The notes: a model not told the origin generated them from the letters alone. DNA of 64,000 nt from Bacteroidales bacterium UBA5536 (GCA_002426795.1 DINQ01000016.1:201475-265474), one strand, 5' to 3'. Numbered from the stretch's first letter, positions 46,801-55,685 are shown. Numbers and translations: made by a program.

Positions 46801-48185
46801 TGCGTAAGGCAATGGGAAAGAAAAACCGCGATTTGCTGGCGAAACTTTATGCCAAGTTTATCGAAGGTGGCGTTAAACTTGGTCACGACGAAAAAATCCT
46901 CGAGAAAATCTGGAAAGACTGGAACGCTTTTGCGGATTATGCCTTTAATAAATCGCACTCAACCTGTTATGCCTTTATCGGTTTCCAGACAGCCTACCTG
47001 AAAGCAAATTATCCTGCCGAATTTATGGCCTCGGTGTTGAGCAACAACATCGGAGATATTAAGCAGGTGACATTCTTTATTGAAGAATGTCGCCGGATGA
47101 ATCTGAAAGTGTTGGGTCCCGATATCAATGAATCGGAATACAAATTTACCGTGAACGACAAAGGTGAAATCCGCTTTGGACTAGGCGCCATCAAAAACAT
47201 GGGAGAATCAGCTGCAGCCGCGATTTTAGAAGAGCGCAAAGAAAACGGACCCTTTGCAACGGTATTCGATGTTTTTTCGCGCATCAACCTGCACCAGGTC
47301 AATAAGCGAAACCTGGAAGCACTGGCAACAGCAGGCGCTTTCGATTCGTTCGATGGGGTGCACAGAGCCGTGTTTTTCTTCAAAGAAATCAACGAAAGTC
47401 AGACTTTTCTCGAAAAAGCCATCAAACTGGCCAATCAGGCCCAGGAAGCTAAAAACTCGCCTCAGTTTGATTTGTTCGGCAGCGAGCTTGCTGTCGAAAC
47501 AGTGGAGCTCACCATTCCGCAATGTGAACGCTGGTCGCAGATGAAGGAGCTGCAGATGGAACTCGATAGCATCGGGTTTTATATCAGCGCACATCCACTC
47601 GATAGTTTCCGGATTCCTATCCGTTTTTTTGCCAATACCAACTTGCAGAAAATCAACCAGAACATCGATAACCTGAAAGGCGTTAAACTGAGTTTTGCAG
47701 GTCAGATCACAAGTGCAGATCACCTAGTTTCGCAGCAGGGCAAAGCTTATGGACGATTCAGAATCGAGGACCACAGCGATTCATCCGAGATGGTTTTGTT
47801 TGGTGAGTCTTATCTCAAAATGAAGTATTTACTCGAGCCGGGTACCTTTGTCATGGTTCACGCCACAACTCAGCCTTCCTATCGCGAAAAAGACAAGCAG
47901 GAACTTAAGATCATCGACATGCAACTGCTCGAGTCGCTACTCGAAAATCTTTCGAAAGAAATTTTGATCAAGGTGGAAGTGGCTGATATGAGTGAACCTG
48001 AACTCAAAGAGTTGATTGAGGTCATGAATGCTTCTCCTGGCAAGCATGCTTATTCTATTCGTTTGATTGACAGTGAGAATCATATTGCGTCAAACTTACG
48101 ACCTATTAAATCAAAGATTGCCGCACATGAAGTTTTACCCAAACTCGAAAAAATGCCTTTTGTTACTTTTGAGTTGAAATCTTAA
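43842..48185 (+). CDS. dnaE: DNA polymerase III alpha subunit with fused N-terminal proofreading exonuclease
   Basis: 1447-residue replicative polymerase. Residues ~1-190 are a DnaQ-type DEDDh exonuclease with intact FDTETTG (D6/E8), VGHNVDFDL and HNAAADVEAT motifs. Residues ~250-470 are a PHP domain whose metal motifs look degraded (HLRNHT for HxH; GITDTANL lacks the usual His). The polymerase core follows with catalytic Asp residues in PDIDIDFDDEGR (~676-687), then the HHH/fingers region and an OB-fold near the C-terminus. The extra ~250 residues compared with E. coli DnaE are the exonuclease; such fusions occur in Bacteroidota. Likely the essential replicase. Confidence 0.97.
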   Translation: MFLIFDTETTGLPRDKNAPLTDFENWPRAVQLAWQLHDRDGGLIETGNMIVRPDGFTIPFNAAKVHGITTEHAQKNGKPIAEVLDAFSVALQKSKYLVGHNVDFDLSIMGAEYLRLQGQNPLENFLKVDTCTELTAGFCALPGGRGGKFKLPNLEELHRRLFNEGFGDAHNAAADVEATTRCFLELIRLRVFSNTEIREQETFFEDFIAKNPDPIKAIGQAIVSNVADDQAEKAIDDTGQIQSTQYELPTTKHEFAHLRNHTTYSILNSTTDINDLVKLAGKYEMPAVGITDTANLMGAFHFVTAVGNYNNAQKKHASEKGIPPKLMKAVIGSELYVCKNHADKSIKDNGGLVPFFAKNKNGYKNLSMLSSISHTEGFYYVPRIDKEVLLQYKDDLIVTTGGLQGEVPHLLLNVGEHQAEEAVVWWKENFGDDFYLELNRHGLEEEDHLNAFLLQMAEKYNIPYFASNNTYYLAKDEAEAHDFLLCIKDNAKKTDPIGRGYGYRFGFPNDQFYFKSQDEMQQLFADLPKAIDTIAEIIEKIEPFELKRDILLPEFEIPQQFVDEKDKEDHGKRGENNYLRHLAYEGAKKRYGEINDEITQRLDFELETIKNTGYPGYFLIVQDLIAAARNMGVWVGPGRGSAAGSLVAYATGITNIDPLKYGLLFERFLNPERISMPDIDIDFDDEGRSRVIEYVTNKYGQNKVAQIITYGTLGTKSAIRDIGRVLDVDLSQVNKLAASTQNIKLGHFFSLDEEKLKKKYRPDQIEAGKLLKTKMESDDVEGQILENTLKIEGLVRNTGIHACGFVITPTDLRELVPVTVSKDANLWVTQFDNSVAESAGLLKVDFLGLKTLSLIRDTIEIIRQRRNKVIVADDIPLDDQATYELFQRGDTIGVFQYESPGMQKNLRELVPSGFADLIAMNALYRPGPMAYIPNYIKRKHGQEEVVYDLDDMRGILEETYGITVYQEQVMLLSQKLAGFSRGEADTLRKAMGKKNRDLLAKLYAKFIEGGVKLGHDEKILEKIWKDWNAFADYAFNKSHSTCYAFIGFQTAYLKANYPAEFMASVLSNNIGDIKQVTFFIEECRRMNLKVLGPDINESEYKFTVNDKGEIRFGLGAIKNMGESAAAAILEERKENGPFATVFDVFSRINLHQVNKRNLEALATAGAFDSFDGVHRAVFFFKEINESQTFLEKAIKLANQAQEAKNSPQFDLFGSELAVETVELTIPQCERWSQMKELQMELDSIGFYISAHPLDSFRIPIRFFANTNLQKINQNIDNLKGVKLSFAGQITSADHLVSQQGKAYGRFRIEDHSDSSEMVLFGESYLKMKYLLEPGTFVMVHATTQPSYREKDKQELKIIDMQLLESLLENLSKEILIKVEVADMSEPELKELIEVMNASPGKHAYSIRLIDSENHIASNLRPIKSKIAAHEVLPKLEKMPFVTFELKS

Positions 48186-48238
48186 AATGTCAGGAGAATT
48201 TTCAGCTTAAACGCAACCATCATCCAAATCAGAATGTC

Positions 48239-48246
48239 TATTTTTG
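48239..48246 (+). promoter_or_regulatory. -7 promoter element of trxA (TATTTTTG)
   Basis: Exact TAnnTTTG, 31 bases before the trxA ATG. Confidence 0.6.
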
Positions 48247-48277
48247 TAGTCTCAAATCATGGAAAAAATTTAATTAT

Positions 48278-48595
48278 ATGGCACAAGAAGTAACAGATGC
48301 TACATTTGAAGAAGTAGTTTTAAAATCACAAGTACCCGTTATCGTTGATTTTTGGGCCATCTGGTGTGGTCCTTGCCGGATGATTGGCCCGGTTGTAGAA
48401 GAAATTGGTCAGGAATACGGAGAAAAAGCCAAAGTTGTTAAGCTGGATGTTGACACCAATAATGGTACTGCAGCCAAATATGGTATTCGTAATATTCCCA
48501 CATTGCTGTTTTTCAAAAACGGTGAAGTTGTCGACAAGCAGGTTGGTGTTGTGCCAAAAGCAGTTTTGGTAAAGAAATTGGAAGCACTGCTCTAA
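48278..48595 (+). CDS. trxA: Thioredoxin
   Basis: 105-residue cytoplasmic thioredoxin with the canonical WCGPCRMIGP active site and the cis-Pro segment RNIPTLLFFKNGE. Keeps cytoplasmic thiols reduced together with thioredoxin reductase, which is not in this window. It has its own promoter box and a weak terminator after it. Confidence 0.97.
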   Translation: MAQEVTDATFEEVVLKSQVPVIVDFWAIWCGPCRMIGPVVEEIGQEYGEKAKVVKLDVDTNNGTAAKYGIRNIPTLLFFKNGEVVDKQVGVVPKAVLVKKLEALL

Positions 48596-48618
48596 AGTAT
48601 TGATAAAATATATGATAG

Positions 48619-48649
48619 AAGCCCGTCGGATGATTTCGGTGGGCTTTTG
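48619..48649 (+). terminator. Probable weak terminator after trxA
   Basis: AAGCCC (48619-48624) pairs with GGGCTT (48641-48646), and the stem continues inward with G-T wobbles. Only four T residues follow, so termination may be partial. The DUF58 gene starts 17 bases later and may depend on readthrough. Confidence 0.55.
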
Positions 48650-48665
48650 GCCAATCTAAAAGTGG

Positions 48666-49601
48666 ATGGATTATTCAATTGATCACAACAGGTTAAGCCG
48701 TTTTGGGAGCATCGAATTTCTGGCAAAACAGGTTGTCGAAGGCTTTATTACCGGCCTTCACAAAAGCCCGTTTCATGGCTTTTCTGTCGAGTTTGCAGAA
48801 CACCGCCTCTACAATCCTGGCGAATCCATCAAATATATCGATTGGAAGCTCTACGGACGAACCGATAAAATGTTTGTCAAGCGGTTTGAAGAAGAAACCA
48901 ACCTGCGATGCCAACTCGTGATCGATCAATCGTCGAGTATGTATTTTCCCAACAGGAAAATCCCATCCTTTACCGAACCCAACAAACTCATTTTTTCTAT
49001 CTACGCAGCCGCTTCGCTGCTCGAACTGATGCGTCGTCAGCGCGATGCTGTCGGGTTGAGTTTGTTTGATAAAACGCTTGTTGCGCATACCCGTGCACGT
49101 TCGACCATGGTGCATGCCAAGTTGATTTACAGCATGCTCGAGAAATTGATGCCGCCTGATGGAGGTATGCAGAAGAGGCAAACTTCTGCCGCTGAGGCCA
49201 TTCATCAGGTTGCAGAGCGTACGCACCAACGGTCATTGGTTGTAATTTTTAGCGATATGATGGACAATGCCAGCCAGGCCGATGAGTTGTTTGCTGCCTT
49301 GCGCCACCTGCGCTACAATAAACATGAAGTGGTTTTGTTTCATGTGCTCGAAAAAAACACGGAAGAACAGCTTGAGTTTGAAAACCGTCCCCATCGTTTT
49401 GTTGATATGGAATCGGGCATGGTCGTGAAGCTAAATCCGGCCCTGATCAAAGAGCAATACCAAATCAAGACAAGCAGTGCAAAAAAGGACCTGATGATGC
49501 GGTGTGGTCAGTATCAGATTGATTATGTGGAGGCCGACATCAATCTGGGCTATCAGCAAGTGCTGTTGTCGTATTTGTTGAAAAGAAGTAAACTGCTGTG
49601 A
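48666..49601 (+). CDS. DUF58 domain protein
   Basis: 311 residues. The DUF58/vWA-like core is visible: FAEHRLYNPGESIKYIDWKLYGRTDKMF and LVIDQSSSMYF with a MIDAS-like DxSxS motif. In Bacteroidota such proteins usually sit with MoxR ATPases and BatA/B-like proteins and have been linked to stress and envelope functions. Here no MoxR gene is adjacent, so it is an orphan within this window. Function not established. Confidence 0.9.
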   Translation: MDYSIDHNRLSRFGSIEFLAKQVVEGFITGLHKSPFHGFSVEFAEHRLYNPGESIKYIDWKLYGRTDKMFVKRFEEETNLRCQLVIDQSSSMYFPNRKIPSFTEPNKLIFSIYAAASLLELMRRQRDAVGLSLFDKTLVAHTRARSTMVHAKLIYSMLEKLMPPDGGMQKRQTSAAEAIHQVAERTHQRSLVVIFSDMMDNASQADELFAALRHLRYNKHEVVLFHVLEKNTEEQLEFENRPHRFVDMESGMVVKLNPALIKEQYQIKTSSAKKDLMMRCGQYQIDYVEADINLGYQQVLLSYLLKRSKLL

Positions 49602-49616
49602 TTCATTACGTTTTGC

Positions 49617-49624
49617 TATATTTG
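49617..49624 (+). promoter_or_regulatory. -7 element directly before the M1 aminopeptidase gene (TATATTTG)
   Basis: Exact TAnnTTTG followed by CACC and then the ATG at 49629. Transcription would start at or next to the start codon (leaderless mRNA). Confidence 0.55.
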
Positions 49625-49628
49625 CACC

Positions 49629-51605
49629 ATGATTGAGCGACCGCAAAAACATTTTCCAATCCTTTTTCTCGCCTTTTTTTTTATGGGGACTATTTTTGCA
49701 CAGGAACAACAGAAAATTGATATCCCATCTTTGTACAGTGCAGAAATACAGGCAATCAGGGCGTCGATGCAGCAAAATGTCTTCCTCACAAACGATACAA
49801 GCATTGATGTGCGGTTTTATCACCTGAAATTGACACCTGCAATTGATTCTTCCTATTTGGTTGGGGAGACCCGTATCATATTCAAAAGTACTATTGACGA
49901 AAACACAAGCTGCATGTTCGATTTCACGCAATCATTGACCATTGACAGCGTTGTTGGTGTAGCCTCGTTTGCGCATCTGAACGACACGCTGCAACTCAGC
50001 TTCGAATCGCCATTAGCAACAGGCGAAAGCAAAGAATTGACTATTTTCTATCGTGGAACTCCTCCTTTGGCCAATGACATCAAAGGGATGCACTACGCAA
50101 CGCATGGAAATGATGAACCTGTTATTGCCACGCTGTCAACACCTTATCTTGCTCATTTATGGTTTCCATGCAAGGACGGCACCACTGACAAAGCTGATTC
50201 CGTGGCCGTTGATATTACTTTGCCAAAAAGATATTACGAAGGTAAACCCCTGAAAGCCCTCTCGAATGGTGTGTTGGACAGCATTTCAGAAACAACAGAA
50301 TCAGTCGTTTATCACTGGAAACACAAGCACCCGATTGTTCCATATTACGTCATGGCAGCCATTTCGAACTACACACTCATTGAGCAGGAATATTGTGGAA
50401 ATGACCATTGTTTTCCGATGCATTTTCATGTGTTTGCCGAAGACAGTGCGGCCTCGGCTGCCGGGGTAGCTGACATGCCAGAGGTGATGTCGTTTTTTGA
50501 AACTGTTTTTGGAAACTATCCCTATGCCAATGAGCAATATGGGATGACTCAACTGGGTTTTTATGGAGCGATCGAAAACCAGACAAACTCTGTGATGAAC
50601 AGCATGGAACCAGGCTGGTTTATCGTTTCTGTGCACGAGCTGGCACATATGTGGTTCGGCTGTAACATCACCTGCAAAAACTGGCAACATGGCTGGCTCA
50701 ACGAAGGTTTTGCAACCTATGCAGAAGCTCTTTGGCAGGAGCATAATGGCGGTTGGAATGCCTATGCTGCGCACATGGCATCTAAAGGTTGGTATCAGGG
50801 AGGAACGGTTTTTCTGGAACAAACCAACGATCCGTTTCAGATTTTTATTCCGATCATATACAACAAAGGAGCCTGGGTTTTGCACATGTTGCGGGGAGTG
50901 CTCGGCGATGAGCAGTTTTTTCCATTGCTTGCCACATATGCTCAATACGCTACATTTATTAATAACAATCCTGATACCGAAGACTTCAGGAATTTTGTCG
51001 AAGCCGAAACCGACATCCCTTTGGAAGTGTTTTTTGATCAATGGGTTTACGATGCCTATTTTCCGATGTATTATTATAACTTTACACAGGACGATCAGGA
51101 GTTTACGCTGCAAATCTATCAGGCTCAGGGAGAATCGGGTAAAAGGACAGTTTTCGAAATGCCCATACAGGTTTTACTAACTTTCAGTGATGCTACCGAT
51201 ACGCTGATACGTATCCAAAATAACCAGCAATGGCAACAATTTTCAGTGCAACTTGAAAAGACGGTTGTTGAAGTGACCCTGGACCCCAACCAGTGGATCT
51301 TACATTCGGCAACCTATGTGCCTGACTTGCCTGTTGGTTTGCCGATCCGGCAAAAAAGGCAGGACATTGTCAGGTTCTACCCAAATCCTGCCAGCTCAAA
51401 GTTGATGGTTGAATTGTTGAACGCTCCAGAAGAGCAACTGTCGATCAGGCTGTTTGAAATGAATGGTGCAGAGGTAAAATCAGTTCAGCTGACAACAAAA
51501 CACAAATTACTGGATTTAACTGATTTGCCACCAGGTATTTATTTGATTGGCTTATACACTGACAAAGGCGAGAAGCTTAGCCAGCGCAAGTTGATTCGTA
51601 TTTAA
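49629..51605 (+). CDS. Secreted M1 family metallo-aminopeptidase with T9SS sorting domain
   Basis: 658 residues. A signal peptide (to ~IFAQE, residue 25) and an N-terminal beta domain precede the exopeptidase GAIEN motif (in GFYGAIENQTNSV). Zinc site: H336, E337 and H340 in HELAH, with E359 in WLNEGFATYAE. The last ~75 residues are a T9SS type A sorting domain (RFYPNPASSKLMVELL, ending SQRKLIRI). It therefore probably acts at the cell surface or outside, cleaving N-terminal residues from peptides. The only candidate start before the signal helix is ATG 49629. Confidence 0.95.
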   Translation: MIERPQKHFPILFLAFFFMGTIFAQEQQKIDIPSLYSAEIQAIRASMQQNVFLTNDTSIDVRFYHLKLTPAIDSSYLVGETRIIFKSTIDENTSCMFDFTQSLTIDSVVGVASFAHLNDTLQLSFESPLATGESKELTIFYRGTPPLANDIKGMHYATHGNDEPVIATLSTPYLAHLWFPCKDGTTDKADSVAVDITLPKRYYEGKPLKALSNGVLDSISETTESVVYHWKHKHPIVPYYVMAAISNYTLIEQEYCGNDHCFPMHFHVFAEDSAASAAGVADMPEVMSFFETVFGNYPYANEQYGMTQLGFYGAIENQTNSVMNSMEPGWFIVSVHELAHMWFGCNITCKNWQHGWLNEGFATYAEALWQEHNGGWNAYAAHMASKGWYQGGTVFLEQTNDPFQIFIPIIYNKGAWVLHMLRGVLGDEQFFPLLATYAQYATFINNNPDTEDFRNFVEAETDIPLEVFFDQWVYDAYFPMYYYNFTQDDQEFTLQIYQAQGESGKRTVFEMPIQVLLTFSDATDTLIRIQNNQQWQQFSVQLEKTVVEVTLDPNQWILHSATYVPDLPVGLPIRQKRQDIVRFYPNPASSKLMVELLNAPEEQLSIRLFEMNGAEVKSVQLTTKHKLLDLTDLPPGIYLIGLYTDKGEKLSQRKLIRI

Positions 51606-51614
51606 TGGCCTGAC

Positions 51615-53759
51615 TTAAAACTTCCAGCGTAACTGGATTTTCAAATCCGTTTTTTTGTTGCCTTCGATCAATTCGAGACCAGTGCCAATGGTCTTTGCAT
51701 TGGCATACCAGGTCTGAGCGATTCTTGCCCAAATATCCAAATCGGGGGTTAAACTCCACTTGGCCAGCAGATAAACCCTTGTGCCCTTTCCAGAAAATGC
51801 CGGAATTGAAAAGGCATATAACACATCGTTTTCGTAGGTGTAAACCCTGCTGTCGTAGCTGTCGGCATCAAAAACAGCGTAGCGGAATGAAAGATCCAGA
51901 GGTGTGTTTGCTGGGCGGTAAATAACGTCCTGATAAACGACATAGCCCTGCTGTACTTCCTTTTGAACTTCCTGATAACGAATGTATTCGATTCTGTTTT
52001 TGAGCGCGATGGATTCGCTGATAGAGTAGTTTAACTGGAAACGATAGGCATCTTTCCGATAATTCACCAGGTAATCAATTCTGTTCCAAGGGTCATCGCT
52101 GTTGGTCATTTTAAGTTTTGTGCGAAAACTCAGATAGAAATTGGCTCTTCTGTTTATCTGGTGATCGAGCTGGGCCAGATAGTCATGGCCATTGCTCGGC
52201 GCATCTGTTTGATAACGGAGCCACGGAAAACTGAAGTGGTCAGCATATGCTTTGAGTTGCCAGCCGGGAGCCAGCGCTGCACTCATGCCCAGGTAAAGTC
52301 CTTTTTCGTTGTTTGTTTCGCTTCCCTCTGCAAAAGCATTGCTGAAAAGATTCTGGTACTTTTTTTCGTAATTCCGGTAAGCTGCGGTAAGGCTAACATA
52401 CCCAACTGGTTGCACGGTAACACCGGCAATACCAGCCATTCCGCCATTATCGCTTCTCGCAACTTCACCAAAAAAGATTGCTTTAGGCAGCACCAACCTG
52501 AAGTCGGAACCCATGTTTGTGATGGAAGTACCAACGAAACGAAACTGGCTGTAGGGATACAAACGGGGTTGCAGACTAGCTTCAAGTTCGGTGTGATGGG
52601 CAGTGAGTCCAATCTCAAAAATTTTCGACTGATACGAAACACGGCCTCCAAATAATACCTGTTCGATGGCGCCTTTGTCGAGCAATTCATTGACCGTGCG
52701 ATGCAAACCTGATTCCTGTAAACTTGTAATTGTATTTATCTCGCCCGAAACGGAGTCGGTGACATCGATATTGGCGTCAATTTTTTTTCGTGAATAAAAA
52801 GCTGTCAGGTCGATATTTTTGATTTGAAAGGTCACGGCTCCACCACGCAAAAAGAAGTTTTCATTCACAGAGGTGTTAGGCTTCACACCACCGCCATATC
52901 GCATAACCGAAGTGGCATCTGTTGATTTGCCAAACGAAAGACCCGACCACATCGTCAGGCCCTGGCCAAATGAAAGATGATAGTCGCCGAGTGCTATGGC
53001 CTTCAAAAATCCCAAATCTGCAGCAAACAGGTGTATTGAATAAAAGTCGAAACCCGACCGAAGCTTGTCACCCAAAAGAAACTGGATGGAATCAGGAACA
53101 TTGTTTTTGAAGAACACTTCACCTGCATCTTTTTCCATGGTAACGCCAGCCCTCACTTTGTTTCTGTAGTTGAAGGCATACCTGGCATATACTTTTTGTG
53201 GGCTTCCAAGGTATCTCGATCCGGGTTTGGCCAAAAATGCGGAGTCGTCAATGGGTCGGTAGCCTTCTCGTTGCTCCAGAATCTGTTCGGTGCGCACAAG
53301 CAGTTGATGTCGTCCGCGTTTCATGACATCCGAAAATCTGATTTTAGCACCATTCTTGCTTTGGCCAATCTGAACCACCGGCAGCAGTAAATCAATTGTT
53401 TGCTGATCAAAACCCTCGATACCAGCCAACTCGAAAGTGCTGATAAGATTTCCATAGGCATCAATATACGAACGCAATTGTTCATATTGATACGCACTGA
53501 TCAGATGCAAATCGCGCAACTCAGCCATTTGGGGGCTGTTTATATCAACCGGATATTCGGCGTAGTACAGGTAATCATCAATCAGGTCGTTGTAGTCGAG
53601 TGCAGCATCGGTGGTTTCAGCAATGCGCTCGATCTGCTCTGCAATCAGCTCATTCAGGGCAGAGCGTGTGCTGTCGCCAGCCAGCTGAGCCTGCAGATTG
53701 CTGGCATACAGTAACAGCAAAAGCAAGGTTGGGAGACCGATGATCAAATGCCTTTTCAT
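51615..53759 (-). CDS. Helix-hairpin-helix plus outer-membrane beta-barrel protein
   Basis: 714 residues. A signal peptide ends near NLQAQ. Residues ~60-135 hold two HHH-like segments (YPVDINSPQMAELRDLHLIS and FELAGIEGFDQQTIDLLL), ComEA-like in pattern. Residues ~150-714 are a large predicted beta-barrel with many alternating strands, ending in the typical aromatic C-terminus (LKIQLRWKF). This domain combination is seen in Bacteroidota, but the substrate is unknown. It follows the PorV-like gene by 2 bases, so the two are an operon. Confidence 0.85.
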   Translation of the reverse strand: MKRHLIIGLPTLLLLLLYASNLQAQLAGDSTRSALNELIAEQIERIAETTDAALDYNDLIDDYLYYAEYPVDINSPQMAELRDLHLISAYQYEQLRSYIDAYGNLISTFELAGIEGFDQQTIDLLLPVVQIGQSKNGAKIRFSDVMKRGRHQLLVRTEQILEQREGYRPIDDSAFLAKPGSRYLGSPQKVYARYAFNYRNKVRAGVTMEKDAGEVFFKNNVPDSIQFLLGDKLRSGFDFYSIHLFAADLGFLKAIALGDYHLSFGQGLTMWSGLSFGKSTDATSVMRYGGGVKPNTSVNENFFLRGGAVTFQIKNIDLTAFYSRKKIDANIDVTDSVSGEINTITSLQESGLHRTVNELLDKGAIEQVLFGGRVSYQSKIFEIGLTAHHTELEASLQPRLYPYSQFRFVGTSITNMGSDFRLVLPKAIFFGEVARSDNGGMAGIAGVTVQPVGYVSLTAAYRNYEKKYQNLFSNAFAEGSETNNEKGLYLGMSAALAPGWQLKAYADHFSFPWLRYQTDAPSNGHDYLAQLDHQINRRANFYLSFRTKLKMTNSDDPWNRIDYLVNYRKDAYRFQLNYSISESIALKNRIEYIRYQEVQKEVQQGYVVYQDVIYRPANTPLDLSFRYAVFDADSYDSRVYTYENDVLYAFSIPAFSGKGTRVYLLAKWSLTPDLDIWARIAQTWYANAKTIGTGLELIEGNKKTDLKIQLRWKF

Positions 53760-53761
53760 GC

Positions 53762-54595
53762 TTACTGGTTTTTCCCAAAATGAAAGATCAAACCAGCCTG
53801 CACCGAAGTGCCCAAAACCTGATGCATCCCAGCTGATACATCAATACGGGCCGGACCAATATCGAAGCCCGCGCCAAAGGTGAGAATGCCTGGATTCGTA
53901 TTCAGGCCTGCGCGAACATAGAATTGTTTGGCAACAAGATATTCCATGCCCAATCGCACCGAAGGATCAAGGTCGAGGTTTTTCTCCACTTCGGCAATTG
54001 CGCTGAAGGAAGTTGTAAATAAATAGGTGAGTCCAAAACGCAGAATAACCGGCACTCTTTCGTCCTCATATGCCGACAAGCGCGCTTTGATCGGATTAAA
54101 TATGTAAGCGCCAGCAATCACTTTCTCGCTGATTTGCGATTGAACACCTAACTCAAAAGTCACGTTCGAACTGCTCTCGTATCCTTCGGCGAAATGTGTG
54201 GTAAGATAGTCGAGTTGCAGACCAATCCGCAATGCTTTTCCAAAACTGCGGGCGTAGGCCAGGCCAATCTTGTTTTCGTTGTATAAATTGTATCCAAACT
54301 GATTAAAGCTAACACCCAATACCCCGAAGGAAGCCGGGAAAACCAAAGCGCCCGATTTCATCGAAAGTTCTTTCATCAGGTAGCGGTTTTCATAGAAAAT
54401 ACCAGCACCAATCTGGCTTTGCAGTGCCATGCCAGCGGGGTTGTTTTGAATCGACCAGAAATCTGTTTCGCTCACCGAAGCGCGCCCCATCGCTGCTGAT
54501 CGTGCACCAATAGGCGCCTGTCCGTTAAAGGAAAAAGCATATTGAAATGGACCAAAGAAGATCAATGTCAAAATAAAAGGGTAAAATTTATTCAT
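53762..54595 (-). CDS. PorV/PorQ-like outer membrane protein
   Basis: 277 residues. Signal peptide (to ~AFSFN), then the PorV/UPF0164-type N-terminus GARSAAMGRASVSETDFWSIQNNPAGMA and a FadL-like series of beta strands to the end (SVQAGLIFHFG). PorV-type proteins act as T9SS shuttles or related outer-membrane factors. Whether this one does is unproven. First gene of a two-gene unit with the HHH barrel protein. Confidence 0.82.
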   Translation of the reverse strand: MNKFYPFILTLIFFGPFQYAFSFNGQAPIGARSAAMGRASVSETDFWSIQNNPAGMALQSQIGAGIFYENRYLMKELSMKSGALVFPASFGVLGVSFNQFGYNLYNENKIGLAYARSFGKALRIGLQLDYLTTHFAEGYESSSNVTFELGVQSQISEKVIAGAYIFNPIKARLSAYEDERVPVILRFGLTYLFTTSFSAIAEVEKNLDLDPSVRLGMEYLVAKQFYVRAGLNTNPGILTFGAGFDIGPARIDVSAGMHQVLGTSVQAGLIFHFGKNQ

Positions 54596-54641
54596 TTGCA
54601 GGCAATCTTATTGTCACCGGTTTTGTTTGACGAATATAACG

Positions 54642-54649
54642 TATTTTTG
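54642..54649 (+). promoter_or_regulatory. -7 promoter element of the DUF2461 gene (TATTTTTG)
   Basis: Exact TAnnTTTG, 14 bases before the ATG at 54664. On the opposite strand a near match (TATATTCG) could serve the PorV-like gene. Confidence 0.55.
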
Positions 54650-54663
54650 AATAAAAAAAATCG

Positions 54664-55332
54664 ATGACGCTTAAAATTATACCCTTCCTTTCTCAATTAA
54701 AGGAAAACAACAACCGTGTCTGGTTCGAAGAACACAAACCCGACTTTGAAGAAGCAAAGAAGGAGCTGATTGCGCTTGTGACCGGGCTATTGAAAGAACT
54801 TGCTGTTTTTGAGCCCTCTTTGGCGCTGTTGGATCCCAAAAAGTGTATTTTTCGCATTTATCGGGATGTCCGCTTTTCAAAGAACAAAGACCCATACAAG
54901 ACCGCGTTGGGTGCTTTTATGGCGATAGGAGGCAAGTCGGGAAACCATGCAGGATATTACATCCACTTCGAACCTGAAAACTGTTTCGTGGGCGGCGGAA
55001 TCTATGGCCCGGAACCCAATACGCTCAAGGCAATCCGACAGGAAATCTATTTCAATGGCGCAGAATTCGACACCTTAATCCATCAGCCTCCGTTTGTAAA
55101 AACTTTTGGTTCGCTAATGGATGAAAAACTAAAGCGACCACCGAAAGGATTTCCCGCAGATTTTCAGTACATTGACTATTTGCTGTATAAGCACTTTGTG
55201 GTTTCGACAGCGTTTGATGTCGCGAACAAGGACATTGCTGAAATCATCAGTGAAACAAGCAGTAAATTTGCGGTTATGGCAGATTTTATTCAGTTCCTCA
55301 ACAGGGCTGTTCAGAACGCGGAAAACGACTAA
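54664..55332 (+). CDS. DUF2461 family protein
   Basis: 222 residues. Conserved family features: FLSQLKENNNRVWFEEHKPD, RIYRDVRFSKNKDPYKTALG, a GYYIHFEPENCFVGGGIY strand and a PPKGFPADF segment. Function unknown; widespread in Bacteroidota. Last protein gene before the 848-bp non-coding region that holds the three repeated RNA-like elements. Confidence 0.93.
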   Translation: MTLKIIPFLSQLKENNNRVWFEEHKPDFEEAKKELIALVTGLLKELAVFEPSLALLDPKKCIFRIYRDVRFSKNKDPYKTALGAFMAIGGKSGNHAGYYIHFEPENCFVGGGIYGPEPNTLKAIRQEIYFNGAEFDTLIHQPPFVKTFGSLMDEKLKRPPKGFPADFQYIDYLLYKHFVVSTAFDVANKDIAEIISETSSKFAVMADFIQFLNRAVQNAEND

Positions 55333-55396
55333 TTCCGATAACTTATTTTATTTCACCTTATACTGAACGGCTAAAATGAGACAATTTTGAGCTTTC

Positions 55397-55404
55397 TATC
55401 TTTG
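55397..55404 (+). promoter_or_regulatory. -7 promoter element of RNA-like copy 1 (TATCTTTG)
   Basis: Exact TAnnTTTG, 12 bases before the conserved GGTTGGTTG block of copy 1. Confidence 0.6.
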
Positions 55405-55408
55405 CTGC

Positions 55409-55515
55409 TCAAAATTGGTTGGTTGTTTAATAAGTTCGAACTTAATGCCTCTGAGGTTCAAATTGTTTTGTTGTTTTACAATTTGGAATTGACCTCAGAG
55501 GCATTCCTCTTTTAT
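55409..55515 (+). ncRNA. Candidate structured small RNA, copy 1
   Basis: Predicted transcript ~105 nt, ends approximate. The 5' block GGTTGGTTGTTT begins at 55417, followed by a palindromic AAGTTCGAACTT. Then comes a 14-bp perfect outer stem (55444-55457 with 55492-55505, arm AATGCCTCTGAGGT). A second 7-bp stem (CAAATTG/CAATTTG, 55459-55465 with 55479-55485) is capped by a U-rich loop containing GTTGTTTT. A T-rich tract (TCCTCTTTTATG) follows, so the hairpin may also terminate transcription. Class unknown to me. Confidence 0.7.
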
Positions 55516-55677
55516 GACCCATTAATTAGTTTGTTTTCACCTTTTCCTGATGGATTCATAGCCAAAATTTTCTCAGAAAATTCTCATTTTTCTGCTAATA
55601 TTTCATTGTCTTTGCCTAAAACTGATTTGTCTTAACCGATAACTGAATGAATGCTGAAACGTGCATAGGTTTAAATG

Positions 55678-55685
55678 TACATTTG
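55678..55685 (+). promoter_or_regulatory. -7 promoter element of RNA-like copy 2 (TACATTTG)
   Basis: Exact TAnnTTTG, 4 bases before the conserved GGTTGGTTG block of copy 2. Confidence 0.6.
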
